DNA of 64,000 nucleotides from Druceiella hillmani (taxonomy: Eukaryota; Arthropoda; Insecta; Lepidoptera; Hepialidae), in NCBI GenBank assembly GCA_039881145.1, contig JAYKKI010000032.1:10903501-10967500 (forward strand), in the 5' to 3' direction. Below are positions 1 to 13,363 of the stretch, one piece after another. Both the position numbers and the translations under genes were made by a program. The number at the start of each line of letters is the position of its first letter. The stretch's first letter is position 1. The notes under the pieces were generated by a model. The model was given only the letters and a program-made list of their open reading frames with translations, did no database searches and was not told the origin of the DNA.

Positions 1-104
1 CTATGAAGAACGGATAATAAGAAATTAAAATAAGAATAAGAAAGTATTGAAATACAAAATACATTTGTTAGAAATAATGTTTACAAATAATAACGCCGAT
101 TTTT

Positions 105-612
105 AGGGTTCTGTACCCTAAAAGGAATTCTTGTAGGATCACTTCGTTGTTAGTCTGTTGGTCTGTCATGACTCTTTTTCTTAAGAACGTATGAAGGTAT
201 CAAGCTGCAATTTATATTAAACACTTAGATCTATGATCTCTTGGCACTAGAAAAATCAAGCTTCTACGTAAACTCAATGAATAATAATGCTAAAAATACG
301 GCCATTAATGCCGCATGTTTTGACACTTTCAAATAAATCGAAACTTATAGGGTACTTTTCGTTGATTCATGAAATTTGGCAAGAAGCAAGCTTTTATAGC
401 ACAGTTAAGAACAAATTCGAAAATCGTTAATTTATAGTTAAATAATATAAAAAAAAACATATTTATTTTTAACACGCACCTGTGAAACGCACAGTAGGCA
501 ATATATTTTCATTCTAAAAAATTTAAACTTGGTAAATAATTTAATAAAAATATCAACTGCTAATGACTGTTTATAAATGACTAAACGCGTAAGGAACACT
601 CGTTGTTTGACT
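105..612 (+). repeat. Near-full copy of dispersed repeat family 1
   Basis: This is the most complete copy of a family seen many times in the window. Its head reads 'gggttctgtaccctaaaagg', followed by a 'tctgt' rich stretch and 'ctttttcttaagaacg'. Its tail contains 'gaaacgcacagtaggcaata' and ends near 'aaggaacactcgttg'. Heads recur at 4.27, 23.74, 54.58 and 56.3 kb, and tails at 4.8, 17.2, 17.4, 27.8, 55.0 and 61.0 kb. I see no coding capacity, no clear terminal inverted repeats and no convincing target duplication. It is probably a non-autonomous element; the superfamily is not determined. Confidence 0.7.
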
Positions 613-2404
613 ATTTTTTTTTTAATTCTTAGCCATTGTTTTATTGGCATTCGTTCTATTGTTGTCAAAAGGAAAATTCTTGTCAACTTTTAAAATTTTA
701 CATGGCTTTTTTCGTCGATCCCATTGGGGTTGTGAGTTTCATAGATTACTAGCTTACAGGATAGATTCAATGAGACCGAATCTACAATTTGTTTCATCTT
801 GCTTCTTCCAAGGTTTCCGTAGAAATAGTTTTTATAAATTATCGTGAAAAATGACCTGACCTTTGATAAAAAAACAAGGTTTCTTATTTATCTGATTGAC
901 GGTTTAAATAAAATTTTTAAAGAGGCACTTTTTTATTTTCCTTCGTTTTTTATTCTTTTGACATCAGCGCCCAAGTGCTTATGAACTTTGACTTGGATCT
1001 TTTACTTTCCTAGCTTAATGGTTATTGCAAGAGAAAAGTGAAAGCAATACTAACGTTGGGATATAAACATTGATTTTCACATACGTCTAAAATTAACATA
1101 CAATTTTAGATTACATGAAAACAAATAATATATTATTTCAAAAACGTATATAAAATAGCTTTAAAATAATGTGGAAGCTTAATGACTAATATAAATAATA
1201 ATAACTTCTGATTTTCAAAAATGAATAATTTTCAGCTGCATACATGCTTCTCAAAATAAGTTACAAGCGTCAATATAGCACGGTAGTATGACATTAATGA
1301 AGTATATTGACATATAGTGCTAATTCTAAACCAATTGATAGAAGGTATGATCTTCCAACAGCTTTTTAATTTAGTAACTTTGGAGGTATGATTTATATTT
1401 GCTTCATTTCCTTCATATTGCAATAATGAATGCAGTTGTTATTGCATGGGTGTCCCTTTTTATCATTTTTATACGGAACACGAAAAATAGGTAAATATTA
1501 TATTCATGGTAACAAAGTTTCGCTTTCATATCAAAAATTTTAACATATAACCTTTACGAGTAAATAAATATTTTCAGTTTTGTAGAAACTTTTTCAGAAA
1601 ATATCTTTTTGGTCACATATAAAATATGTGTCTTCGACTTAATAATTATGTTAATAACTTTAGATCGAAGCTATCTCTGTATTAATTTTTGTATTACTTT
1701 CTTTCAATTTAAACTCACACAGAAATTTGTTCCCATCTTCCGGATCCTCCAAGACTTCCGCAAAAGTGATTCAATTTGAATATTATTACGCCTTAGTTAC
1801 TGTCGTAAAGGTAACTCAATTATCACCGCAAACACTCAATACCTTTACAGAGAAAACGAATTATTTCATTTAAATGGGAAGAATATAATTTGATAGATAT
1901 ATAGTAATAAAGTTTTAGTTAAAATTACTATGGACTGTGGAATAATTTTTTTCAATTTATGTATCTGTTTTGGTCGTAGTTTTGGAAATATTTAAAGGAA
2001 AAAAAAATAAAAAAATAAAAACAAAATAATTCCAGGTTAAATTCCAGTCAATAAATTGTTAATGTCTCGTTCATTAGCAATTATATCAATTTAAATGAAA
2101 TGCATGTATTTCTTTAATTTTATTAGGATCCTCTTTTAAATCCCCCATTTTAAATATTTTATGTAATTAACTTACTATACCTTATTAAATATCCGTTCTA
2201 ACGGTTAAGTAAATTTTATTGGATTTCGTTATTCGTTTTATGAAGTGGATTAATATTGATATGCTTCGATGACTTTGTAAATATACACTTGATGTGAGAC
2301 AGGGTGAAATCTTGATTTTGAGTTCATATACTTATATGGAAAGTCATACAAAACATGTAAATCCCATTTTGCCATTTACTGTATTATATATGTGTTGAGT
2401 CATC
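613..2404. other. Non-genic AT-rich spacer
   Basis: No gene, RNA gene or strong repeat is visible. The ORFs here (up to about 67 codons) have AT-driven composition and no recognisable domains. Confidence 0.6.
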
Positions 2405-3725
2405 ATGATCTTACTTAATTCCAATGAATAAAAGTTAAGTAATTCCAATGATCAAATTGCTACGTCTGCAATGTTACTAAATGAAACAGTCGACGAAATG
2501 CTGACGCATTGCACAAAATTTGCACCATGTAATTAATTGCAATCCCTTAGTATTGTGTTACTGTCCTGTAATAATCTAATTAAATTTTAATGAAGGAAAG
2601 ACGAATCAAATTGCTAACTGGCGAAAGATACTAAAAGAAAGAGCTAATGATGAAAACTAATGCATATCACGTGTTAGTACAAAATTTGTACCATATCATT
2701 AACTGCAATCCATTAATACTATATTACTGTGCTATAATAATTTCAATATTAATGAAGGAAAGGCCAACTAAACCGCTAACGGCCGCAAAGTTACTAAAAG
2801 AAATAACTGATGAAAAGTAATGTCTTACGAATCAGCACCATATCATTAATTGCAATCCATTAATACTATGTTACTTTGTTATAATATTCTTAATAAATTC
2901 CAATGAAGAAAAGTCGAATCAAATCTCTAACTGGCGAAAACTTTATTAAAGAAAAGAGCTAATGAAACGTAATGCATCTCACGTATTAGTGCAAAATTTG
3001 CACCATGTCATTAACTGCAATCTTTTAATAATATATTATTGTGCTATAATAATCTTAATACTAATGTAGGAAAAGAGAACCAAATCGCTAAATGCCACAA
3101 AGTTATTAAAGGAAAGAGCTGAAGAAAAGTAATGCGTCTCATGAATTAGCACAAATCATTTGCACCACATCATTTACTAACTGCCGCAAAGTTACTAAAG
3201 AAAATAGCTGCAGAAAAAAAATATCTCACATATTAGTGCAAAATTTGCACCATGCTATTAACTGCAATCCAATAAAAGTCTGTTACTTTGCTATAATATT
3301 ATTAATAAATTCTAATTAAAGAAAGGCGAATGAAATTGCTAGCTGCCGCAAAGTTACTAAAAAAAAAGTTGAAGAAAAGTAATGGGTCTTACTAATTAAT
3401 GTAAAATTTTCACCATATAATTAACTGCATTCCGTTAATACTATATTACTCTGCTATAATAATCTCAATAAAATCTAATGAAAAAAAAAGCAAATCAAAT
3501 CGCTATTTGCCGCAAAGTTACTAAAACAAAGGGCTGAAGAAACGTAAAGCGTTTCACGAATTAGCGAAAAATTTGCACCATATACCTGGTACCTGGAATC
3601 TATCAATACTATGTTACTCTCCAATAATAATAATCCTAATAATCAAATTGGTAAATGCAGCTAAATGAGAGAGCTGAAGAAAAAACATGCGCCTTAGGAA
3701 TTGACCTAGAATTTACATAAAATAT
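2405..3725 (+). repeat. Tandem satellite, ~165 bp unit, about 8 units
   Basis: A diverged tandem array. Each unit runs through 'gccgcaaagttactaaa', 'gagctgaagaaaagtaatg', 'gcaaaatttgcacca' and 'attaactgcaatccattaat'. The 'ttgcacca' landmark falls near 2521, 2688, 2835, 3000, 3171, 3246, 3411 and 3574, so spacing is about 163-171 bp except for deleted units at 2835 and 3246. The unit length is close to that of a nucleosome. A second patch on the opposite strand lies at 34.36-35.06 kb. Not coding in any frame. Confidence 0.85.
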
Positions 3726-4269
3726 ACGTCATTCGTCATCAACGTAGTTTATCTGTGAAGTACGTTTATCTTTAAATATGGTTTCTCTCTACAATTCAAA
3801 AACTATTATTATTTTTCTAAATATAAAGTATTTCTTTCGTGTCATTATTTAATTTATTTATTACAGAAATTATTTTTTGGTTTTTCATGAAGAAAAAGTA
3901 TGAAAAACATTTAAGGAGATATAAACTAAATAGAGAAAAATTATATTTTTTTTCTCGATCGTGTTGAATTTGAGCTATAAAGCCAGTAAAATAAATTTAT
4001 TTAATTTATGATTCGATACTGCCTGCTTTGATTTTACTTAGTTCAAAACTTAACATAACTATCTTAAATTTTGGGTATTAAATTCGCTCAATAAATTTTT
4101 ATTTATTAATCTTTCTTCTCTTGCTAGTTAAATTTTATTATTGTTTAAGATAATATAATATCGATTTAAACGACACATAATAATAATAACGTGAGCTATA
4201 TGATATATGCTTGCTTTTCAATCTGAAGTGAATAATTTTTTTTAATTTTAAATTCCGTATTTCGATTAG
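3726..4269. other. Non-genic AT-rich spacer
   Basis: Very AT-rich sequence between the satellite and the next dispersed repeat; I see nothing in it. Confidence 0.6.
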
Positions 4270-4890
4270 AAAAAGAAGAACCCTTATGATATCACTAACT
4301 TATCCGTCCTTCTTTCCGACTGTCTCAACCCTTTTTCTCAGAAAGCTTTTGAAATATGTTCGACGCAGTGATAAAGCATTTTCAAACTCATATTAAAATA
4401 TTTAATTCTCAAAACTATTTATGTACACATTTTAGGAGGCGTCAATAAAGAAATAGATTATTTTTATTTCATATATATTGTAGCTTATTAATTAATTGAT
4501 AGAGAAAATTGTGAGAATTTTAAAACTCCTTTTCTAGAATTTTTTTGAAATAGCTCTAGAAATACTGTTTAAAATTTTATAAAGGTATATCTCAAAAAAA
4601 GTTTCATTAAAAATATATCCCATCCGCCTATCTCCATAGTTGGTGGCGATGAAAAAACAACCTTAGGAGAAATTTACTAAGTGCACCAAAAAAATTATGG
4701 CGGGGATTCTAAGTTTCATATTTTGTGGAATATTTGTGTGTAAATATTTACAATTTTTTACTTGAATGAGATATATATTGGGCAATTTACTTACATGGTG
4801 AGAAATAATATTTTTATAAGTATGTTGTTTAATAGAAATACTATGTATCCTTAAATGTTTATACGTTTCTAAGCATTTACAGTCCTGCAC
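4270..4890 (+). repeat. Dispersed repeat family 1, second long copy
   Basis: The head 'gaacccttatgatatcacta' with 'tccgtccttctttccgactg' and 'ctttttctcagaaagc' begins near 4276. The tail 'tttaatagaaatactatgta' lies near 4827. The middle differs from the copy at 105-612 but resembles the middle of the copy at 54.6-55.06 kb, so two subtypes may share both ends. Confidence 0.6.
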
Positions 4891-6763
4891 ATATTTAAAA
4901 AGTTTAATTTTATTAAATCATAGTTAAAACATATTGTTCTCATTTTTTTAAGCTGTATTAGATCATAATATTTAACCAGGTTTAAAACAATAATTAAAAG
5001 AAGCATATACAGCTATACTTACGGTAATACAATAAACTGAAATTAAAACGATTGCATACGAGAAATTAATATCTGTTCCGGCCTCAACGTGTACAAAAGT
5101 AGATCTTACATACTGTAAATTTGAAATCGGTAAGAGAGATTTCGATTCCCAAATAAAATTTATTTGACATTTAAAAATAAACGTAGTCTCATAAAGAGGT
5201 TAAACATTTTTAAATTATATAGAAATTATATTATGAAAACAAATTTAAAACCGCATTACTCTCGGACATATTTCATGCCATTTCTAAGTATTGAAATAGA
5301 AACATGTCTCTTAATTTTTTTATTTTAGGGACGTATCCAATTTTCTAGGAACCGGATTTTGGTGACACTAACTTATCGATATTTAATAACAACATCTAAA
5401 TAATTTCTCAAATGTTGAAACAAAAACATTTTTAAAAACTTGAAGGTGATAATATTTTAAAGCATCAAGAAATGTACATATCCTTGCAATATAACTAGAA
5501 AAATCTAGAAAAATAACTGGAAAAAAGTTTGATTGTTTAATGGGATTTCATATCAGGACTTTATTGATATGATTTCCACGATATGATAGTTTGTAGTTTT
5601 CAAGTTTCCTTTGGCTGTACAATATGTACGTATGTTGTATAAATTTTAAGATTTAAAACGCATACTTCGCGTTTATAGGTGACCCACTGTAAATGTTCTT
5701 AAATTAAAAAAAGTTCATATGAAAAAAGTGCGATGTTTAATTCAATTTATAAATTTCCTTAAATTAAAAATTACAGGTATTTCATGTGTTTCCAACACAT
5801 AAAATTAGATAATTTACAGCTTATCAGATACTTTATATCTACTGCACAACTTGTATTATTAGTTCGAGAGAAATGAGAAGGTTTGAAAGTAAATAAAAGT
5901 AACTCTGGGGGTTCTAATTAGCTGCAGTATGATTTATATGCTCGTGGTTAGACTGATAGAAGGGGGGATGAGCATAATGGTAGCACATTGCAGTACATTT
6001 TATATTTTGCCAATTAAAAAAAAGCGCAAGCTTACCCGCATGAAAGAAAAAATGCGTGTCAAAAAGTCGTAAGTAATATTTTATGTTTGAGTATAATGTA
6101 TAGAATGTCATCCAAATGCATTCAAAAATATTTTAATTTTAAGAGATTTCCATTCCTTTCGAACTACTAACCCGAACTACAAAATGTGAAGGTATTTTTT
6201 AATATCAAAACGCTTAAAATGGTTGATATTTCTTTTAATTAGGATTAATAAATTGATCTAAACTTTGTCAATATTGTTCTACGCACTTTCTTAATCAAAA
6301 CCCGTTATAGTAGCTACTTGATAGCATATGAATAAATATCTATCCATAGATAAGTCTAGGACATTTAATTTTCCCATGCACAGAATTAATTATCAGTAAG
6401 AATTTTGTTAGCCTTCATCACGAAAGCGCTCAGACCAGTTAATTTTTCTCCAGCTACGTTGATATTAATAATTATATCTCAAAAATTATACAATGTATGT
6501 ACCTTACAACAAATTACTAAGCTTCCTCACACAATATATGCTCGTTATTGAAAAACCAGTACGTATAAGTTATTAAAATTAACTGCAATTAGAATTGAAT
6601 ACACAAACCCAAAGTTTTAATAAATTAAAATATATTTCATTCCTTAAAGTCGGTTGCTAAAAAGGTGAATTAAGGTTGTTAGTTAAAAATAATATATAGA
6701 AAATTAAAAAAATTTAATAAAAAATGTATTTTGATGAATAATTAAAATTCTTTGGGAAAAAAA
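4891..6763. other. Non-genic AT-rich spacer
   Basis: No gene is recognisable. A weak repeat-like patch at about 5330-5480 ('gaaccggattttggtgacac') may be a decayed head of a dispersed repeat. Minus-strand ORFs of 65-75 codons at 4.7 and 6.0 kb show no domain. Confidence 0.5.
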
Positions 6764-6786
6764 TTTATATATATATATATATATAC

Positions 6787-6831
<45 letters not shown>

Positions 6832-6834
6832 TGT
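6764..6834. repeat. (TA)n microsatellite with TACA interruptions
   Basis: About 70 bp of alternating TA with interspersed 'tacata' steps, seen directly. Confidence 0.95.
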
Positions 6835-7084
6835 TTTTTCAAAACAACCGTTTTTTATTGCACATATGGTGCAATAAAGTCGCACTCAAAAACTAGATAG
6901 AGTGACATAAATTTATACTTCTATCATTTTAAAATATTTGACGGACAACATAGGATTTATATTTATAACGGTTCTGCTTCGAATGCAGAAATCTTATGCA
7001 TATTTTGTGACATAAATTTGTTTCTTATTTTGGAAATTGCAATATTTTGCAACGGCACGTGCAACACAAATAAAGATAGTAACG

Positions 7085-7425
7085 TAGAAAGTCAACATGT
7101 TCTAGAGCTTAGGCAAGCCACGCTCAGCTAGTAGCGCAAGCTGATGTCATTTGCACGCTTCATTAAACACAAGGAGTTACCAGACAGTCTTCTGGGACGT
7201 CGCTCGTCTCCTCTCATTAAGCCTGTATGCTCAATAAAACTCTTCACGCTCAGCACCCGCGATCGCGAAACGCGCATATACATCCCTCTTATCGGCGTCA
7301 GCGCTGCTGCCTCATTTACCACTCGTCATATACTCGAATATTTAGCGGGGGTGAACTTTCGCTGGGGTTGAGCATAACTTTATTACGCATGCCACTTGCA
7401 AAACAATAGCGAGGCGAAATTTGTC
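7085..7425 (-). pseudogene. GC-richer module, minus-strand copy (family 2)
   Basis: A conspicuously GC-richer block. Its reverse complement aligns over about 300 bp with blocks at 30.06-30.30, 32.17-32.47 and 58.13-58.42 kb. The minus-strand frame from 7322 down to 7128 is open for 64 codons and includes 'VKSFIEHTGLMRGDERRPRR'. The same frame is readable in the other copies. An in-frame stop precedes the open stretch at the same place here and at 58.2 kb, so it could be an exon or a shared relic. A 'ctggtaact' just after the arginine-rich stretch could be a splice donor, which is unproven. I do not recognise the protein family. The imperfect hairpin of the family, around 'agcgggggtgaactttcgct', lies at its upstream edge. 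Confidence 0.5.
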
Positions 7426-8199
7426 AGTCACAAGACCGAGAGTAAATAATATTTGTTATTGAAAATATTATATTCAAACCAATCTTTATAAATACGCAGG
7501 CTTATCTAATTGTGCCATTTGAAAAAGTTATTTGGGATCTTGCAAAAAGGAAATATGGCGTCAAACCATTTTTAAAGGAAAGTAATTCCATTGTTACGTA
7601 ATAAAGTGAAAACTTGCCTGTTAATATTTTTTTGCTTTTTCACGTTTACTGTATTTTGCGTACGAATAACTGTCTCTCAATCTTATAATTTTGAAGTGCC
7701 ATTTCTAAAAACCAATCTCAACGCTGGAAATATTCGTCTTTTTCAGAACATATAGAAAAGGTGACATTTTTTCAAATCTTCTTTGCAATTAACATTTTTG
7801 GAAACAAATAACTAGATTTGTCTCATTGAAAAAAATATATGTGTAATTTTAATAAAATAATATTTTTGCAAGTTGCATTTTATATTTCAGTTTAAATTTG
7901 AATTCAAAAAAGGATATCACTATCTTTATTGATTCCAAATGAAATTTCCCTAAATGTATTTTGGACAGTAATTTTTTGAATTAAAAATTTAACGCTCAAC
8001 ACTATTGAAGTGTAGAAACAGACGATATCATACAATTGTAGTATCAGCTAAAAGAAATCCAATAAATGTGTATAACGGTACAAACCTTAAGTCTACAACT
8101 TTGTATAAACCGTTTTATGAACTTTGTAAGCATTTGACAAAAAATAAGAACATATGGAAAAGAAAACGTTTTTTAATATATTTTTAAATTAGAATTTCA
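7426..8199. other. Non-genic spacer before the duplication
   Basis: AT-rich with no recognisable gene. A plus-strand 60-codon ORF at 8.0 kb has no identifiable features. Confidence 0.5.
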
Positions 8200-11100
8200 T
8201 TCCAATTATTGTTTTCCATTCACTTGAGTACGAGCTGCACATCAGTAAGTATAGACACTACGCTTAACGACGAAAAAAGAAAAACAAAACAGTTCTTTAT
8301 TCCTAATGCGCTTTTTAAAAAACAGTTCGATTCAAATTAAATATTATCAAACAATTTCGAAGTGGTGCTTAAAATAATTATTATTATAATTAATACCAAT
8401 TTAAAGAGTATAATATCATATTTCTTAAGCACTTGTTATGGTGATAATACTGTTTAAATGGATATAGAAGGGGTTTTATTATAAATGTAACTTCAGAGAT
8501 TTTCAAAGAGTAAGATGAAATTTTGGCAAGACAAAATTACAGAAATGTAAATGATAAAAGTTTTAGATTGCAAAGAGGTTATAATAACAAAACATACAAA
8601 CGAAACTTCATATATTGCATACCATTTAATTTTTAAAATTTAGTCAACAATTTACAAATTATTGAATAAACTAATTATTGAATAAGCGGATTCTGTTATG
8701 ATACGCGGATTTAATTATAATGACTGGACATTAAGTTGCTAAAATAATTTACCAAATTGATTTACGTTTGCATTTCATTAAATGAACGTCATTCCAAAAT
8801 GGGAATTCTCCGATTCCCAAGTTGAATCAAATTTTGATTTTAAAATCTATAGTTCGTCTATTAAAAGGCTACTGAATAAATTTGAAAATGTAAGTTAATA
8901 TAACTTTTGCATATTGAAGCTTGTTTACAAGTTTTAAAATTACATCCTGGCATGTAGTTAACTAAATAATTGAGTTGAAAATGCAATTATGAATCTTGCG
9001 GTTTTGTAATATCGAAAACCAAATCGTTAGTGATTATGCATATTTTGTCATATTTATAGAACGTAGCTATTTGGTGTAAATGTATGTAAGTATTTGTGTT
9101 CAAGTTAAAGGGTGCATGAAGTATTTCTGATGGAGTTTGAAGTTGCAACGTGCACCCTCCGCGACGAATTTACTAGATATATTTTGTGGAAAAAATTACA
9201 AGTTGTAATAATAGCTGGAAAAAGTTCTGTAATAAGCAAACGAATTGTATGTGAGCTTATGTCACGTAGATTTTGATGTGTTTTTATAACGTTTATTAAG
9301 TCGTTTATTGCAGAAATTTTTGCGTACTTCAAAATATGAATAGAACTTGCATGAAAGCTCCATTGATACTTGCGATAGGTTTGTTTACGATACATGCGAT
9401 AGTTATAGTATAAATTGTAAGGTTATTGCAATAATCCGAAGAAAGATCTGTAGATTCTAACCTTTTTTTGCTTATGCTGTACAATTGTTAGGAATATATT
9501 AAAATTATTTATAACAGTAATCACTGTTACCTTTGGAAAAAATCCGCTAAAAACTGATTGTACTTATCTTTTTTTAATAATATGCAATTGATTGCATGTA
9601 TCTATAGTTATAATATTTATATTTAAAAGTAACTTCACGTTTACTTATTTACGATAAGATTAAGAAACGTGAAGATATTTCTGTAAATATTTTTAACCGT
9701 AAGGTGATTTTTTTGACCGTAAGGCGGTTTTCCATTTTAATGAATACACTAACACCTAATGTACGAAAATACACGTACGTTATGTAGTGCGATCAACGCC
9801 AAGCCAATATTAATTTTAAACAAAACTTAAAAGATTGTCTTAATTTCACTATTTAGGTATCAGTAGCTGTAAATAATTAAGATACCACCTTGCAATAAAA
9901 CTACACAAAGAGCTAACGTCTACGCAAACTGAACTATGGATTTAAGCTAGTCTGTATGCTGGAATCAACTGAAATAAGCTAATGAATTCTTCAATATTAG
10001 CCACTTGAATCATTAAAAGCTAATTACCACTAGGCTATTTCTTAATTTTGCATGTTAGTTCGTAGATCAGCGATGTTCTTTCGCACTCGTGATGCATACA
10101 TAAATGCAGCGTTCGCATCGGTTAAACAAACTGAGAAAATTTACTTTACCAACTATGTATGAAATGGGTAATCCGCCGTTTTTTATACTTATTTCTTTCA
10201 TACATACGGAATATATGAAATAGGTTTTTGAAGCTAAATATAAAAAACAAAGTAAAAAAAACTAAATTAGTGCAATTAAAGTCTTCGAAATTTCTTTACT
10301 TGCTTTCAGGCTTGAAAATTATTGTCCTTAAGTTTAAGTGTCTCCATTGATTAAAAAACCGTATGTAAATATTTTCGATTAATATTCTGGTTATTTTTTA
10401 ATATTTAAATTAAAACCTAAACTAACATGTTTCACATTATAAATATAACCAATAATTATTATTTAAGATGTAACAATTTAAATAACCGATCTGTTCTGAA
10501 ATAAATTTTCATTGGTTTAATTTTCTTTCTTTTTGTGTTAACTATTAACACGGCCGTAACTTTCTCGAACTTCCGTGAACAATGTTATTTCCTGCTTTAC
10601 GTTTACCACTCAGATAAAGTCAGCTAATATTGCTAACTGGTAAAATACTAACAAACCAAAATATAACAGGATTTCTTCAGTACATGATCCAATATTATGA
10701 AAAACGAACTTTTACAACTAACTAATAAAACAGACGCATTTACATATCGACTTATCAAAGCAAAATTTACAGGAACCATTGTATAGTAATCTTTACCACA
10801 ATATGTGAGGTAGTTTGATATCGGTTATCTTTGTGGCTTGCACTATAATTTACCTACTTTCATTTTATACTCATTTATGGTGCAAAATTACACTGCCCCA
10901 TTCATTATATCACAAGCAGAATATTCGTTTGCAGCATGTCAGTTAAAATACAGTTGAGACGCGCTGTAATAGTATGCCTCTGTAATATTATTAATTTGTG
11001 TGCGAGGTTCCGGGAGCAAGTAATGTTTGAACAACTGTGCGCAATGCATAGGGGAATCCGAATGATCAACTGTGGTAATGGAAATTATTTTAATTAAAAT

Positions 11101-12121
11101 GCTGCGAGTTTTTGACAGAGCCGGTTAACTAATTGCTTTAACGGTACAAGCGTTTGGTCTTTGATTGCAGCGCATGACTAAATGAAATTCCAGCGAAATA
11201 TTCATATTTAAAAATGAAGAGGATATTGGTTCACTTTTATTAGATATAAAATATTATTTCAGGATCACTGTATTTAACTTTGGTTTTTGGCACGTAAATT
11301 CTCCTCTTTTTGGAAAGCACCACCTGATGAAAATAATGTTTTTGTACACTTGTGATTTCTGTGGCCTATGCTTTAACTGGTCCTTTATCAAATTGTTTCA
11401 ATATATTATTTATAATTACAATTAAACTTTTCACTTCATAATTACTAAATATTTCTATTATTTAATCTACTTTTTATACCTTGCATATCTATAACATAAC
11501 AAATAAAACTTAATATATTCTATAACCCTACGTTTATTACGCAAACATGCATTTCACTACTTTTTATAATGTACTGACATTTTTTAATGTACGCGCCTAC
11601 ACAATCTAATGGGTAAGATGTACTGCTTCTGATCAAGTTTCGGAACGAATATTGTTATGAAGAAAGACTTAATATAAGAAAAAAATGTTTTTTGTTAAAA
11701 AAAAATATAAACAAGATCGATTATTCAATTTTAAAATTAATTCAAAGAAATGTCGTCCAACAGACAAAAATACCACAAGATTTACTAAAATGTTTTTCAA
11801 ATCGCGGAAATAACCTAAATTGATTAAATACGCAAATTAAAAATAATCATAAAAATACTTTCTTTATTTCATGATTCCTTTACAATTTTGACAATTGTCT
11901 CACTACACTCTCATTAACATACAATGAAATAGTTAAGTTCCGGAATCATAAACTTGCTGTATTTTAATTAAAGAACTTCCTCTTACATCTTTAGCTATCT
12001 AGTTTTCCAAATGCGCTGTATGTTTGGAAACTGCTTTAATGCACATAGTAGCTGAAAAGAGTACTTTACACTCAAAATACTACATCCGTTATGCAACTAT
12101 GGTGCTCTCAAGCCCACACGT

Positions 12122-12169
12122 ATATCGGCGAAGTACGTCGTGTGAATACACGACGTACTTCGCCGATAT
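12122..12169. repeat. Perfect hairpin, 22 bp arms, 4 nt loop
   Basis: The left arm (12122-12143) is the exact reverse complement of the right arm (12148-12169), separated by 'gaat'. The paralogous site near 48535-48555 has only one arm-like segment ('cacacttcggcaata'), so the second arm was added in this copy. The ORF running through it is an artefact of the palindrome. Confidence 0.9.
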
Positions 12170-12997
12170 TAACAATAGCGCCGCACGTAAATTACATATA
12201 TTCGTCGTTTCTCGAACGAACATTCCGAATATGACTTGAATATTGATCAACGAAATTTTGGACCGATAACGATTACATAATAATAAAAGTCAATAAATGG
12301 GAAGATTAAACTTAAATAAAAACTGTTTTTTTATTTTGTATGTAGCGATTTTTAATTCTTCTTCTGCATTTAGTGACAGTCCAAGATCATATAATTAGAA
12401 CTGTCATTTTTATATTAAATTTTGCGAAATGCCAATAAATCAACGTGAATTACAACTATTATTACAAAAACTATTTATTACTCGTACGTTTAATTCAAAT
12501 GTTTTGGTTGTATTAATTATTTTATATGGGTCTACGGCCTGTCGTAATATTTTATGTTCTGTCACTTTCTGAAAATATTGCCTGACTTCACCACAATATC
12601 TATTTTATATTGTCATTTAAAATATATTAAACGTTGTTAGTGTATTTATTTGTTTGTCTCTCTTTAACGCTTAAACGAACAAACGGATTTCTTTAAAATT
12701 TTAGACACAGCTGATATATACAAAAGGTTAAAAATGGATAATATATAATTATGCTAACATTTACAGTTACAGAGTGAGCTTTCAAAAGCGCAAGCCAGCA
12801 TAAACATGAGCTTTTAAAAGCGCTGTCAAAATGATTACGGAAAAGTTTGCGACGTCTTATACCGTCATGAATAAATCGTAACAGACAATACGTTTTTAAT
12901 TAATAAATATAAGTATCTTTGCTTAATATCATATTCATGGACAGTTATTGTACATATTTATAAATTTTTGGGTAAATAATTTTCACTATTGGCAAGT

Positions 12998-13034
12998 AAA
13001 TATATATCCAGCCTATGTGGCTGGATATATATTT
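12998..13034. repeat. Perfect hairpin, 16 bp arms, 5 nt loop
   Basis: Arm 12998-13013 ('aaatatatatccagcc') and arm 13019-13034 are exact reverse complements around 'tatgt'. Confidence 0.9.
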
Positions 13035-13135
13035 GATTCTTTTAACACCATGTACTTATTGTTTAATAATTTAATAATTATGCAAGTACTAATTTATCCT
13101 TGCCTGTATTTACGCATAACCAACGTATTTCGGCG

Positions 13136-13363
13136 GATGGAGCCAGTTTACATGTGTATGACATGCAGAAATGGGGGAGTGGATCTGTTTAAATATCACG
13201 CGGTCAAAACCCATAGCAGAAGCGAGATTTATTCCTTGTAATAAATGCAGATGGAGCGAGTGTACATGTGTATGGGGTGCAAAAATAGGTGAGTAGATCT
13301 GCTTAAATATCACGCCGTCAAAGCCCGGAGTAAAAGCGAGATTTATTCTTCGTATTAACAAAA
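13136..13363. repeat. Two-copy tandem repeat, 114 bp period
   Basis: Unit 1 starts at 13136 and unit 2 at 13250, both with 'gatggagc'. They share 'acatgtgtatg', 'tttaaatatcacg', 'ggtcaaa'-like and 'gcgagatttattc' segments. 83-97 codon ORFs on both strands run through the units because 114 is a multiple of three, which explains their internal repetition. The units are GC-richer than the flanks. Element family not identified. Confidence 0.85.

Noticed and set aside
5100..5160. tRNA-like T-arm 'gagatttcgattccca'
   Set aside because: No matching acceptor stem, anticodon arm or D arm can be folded around it.
9105..9395. Minus-strand 96-codon ORF, one of the longest in the window
   Set aside because: The duplicate at 42.2-42.4 kb does not keep the frame and no domain is visible.
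13110..13361. Minus-strand 83-codon ORF with an internally repeated peptide
   Set aside because: It follows the 114 bp tandem DNA repeat, and an equally long frame exists on the other strand.
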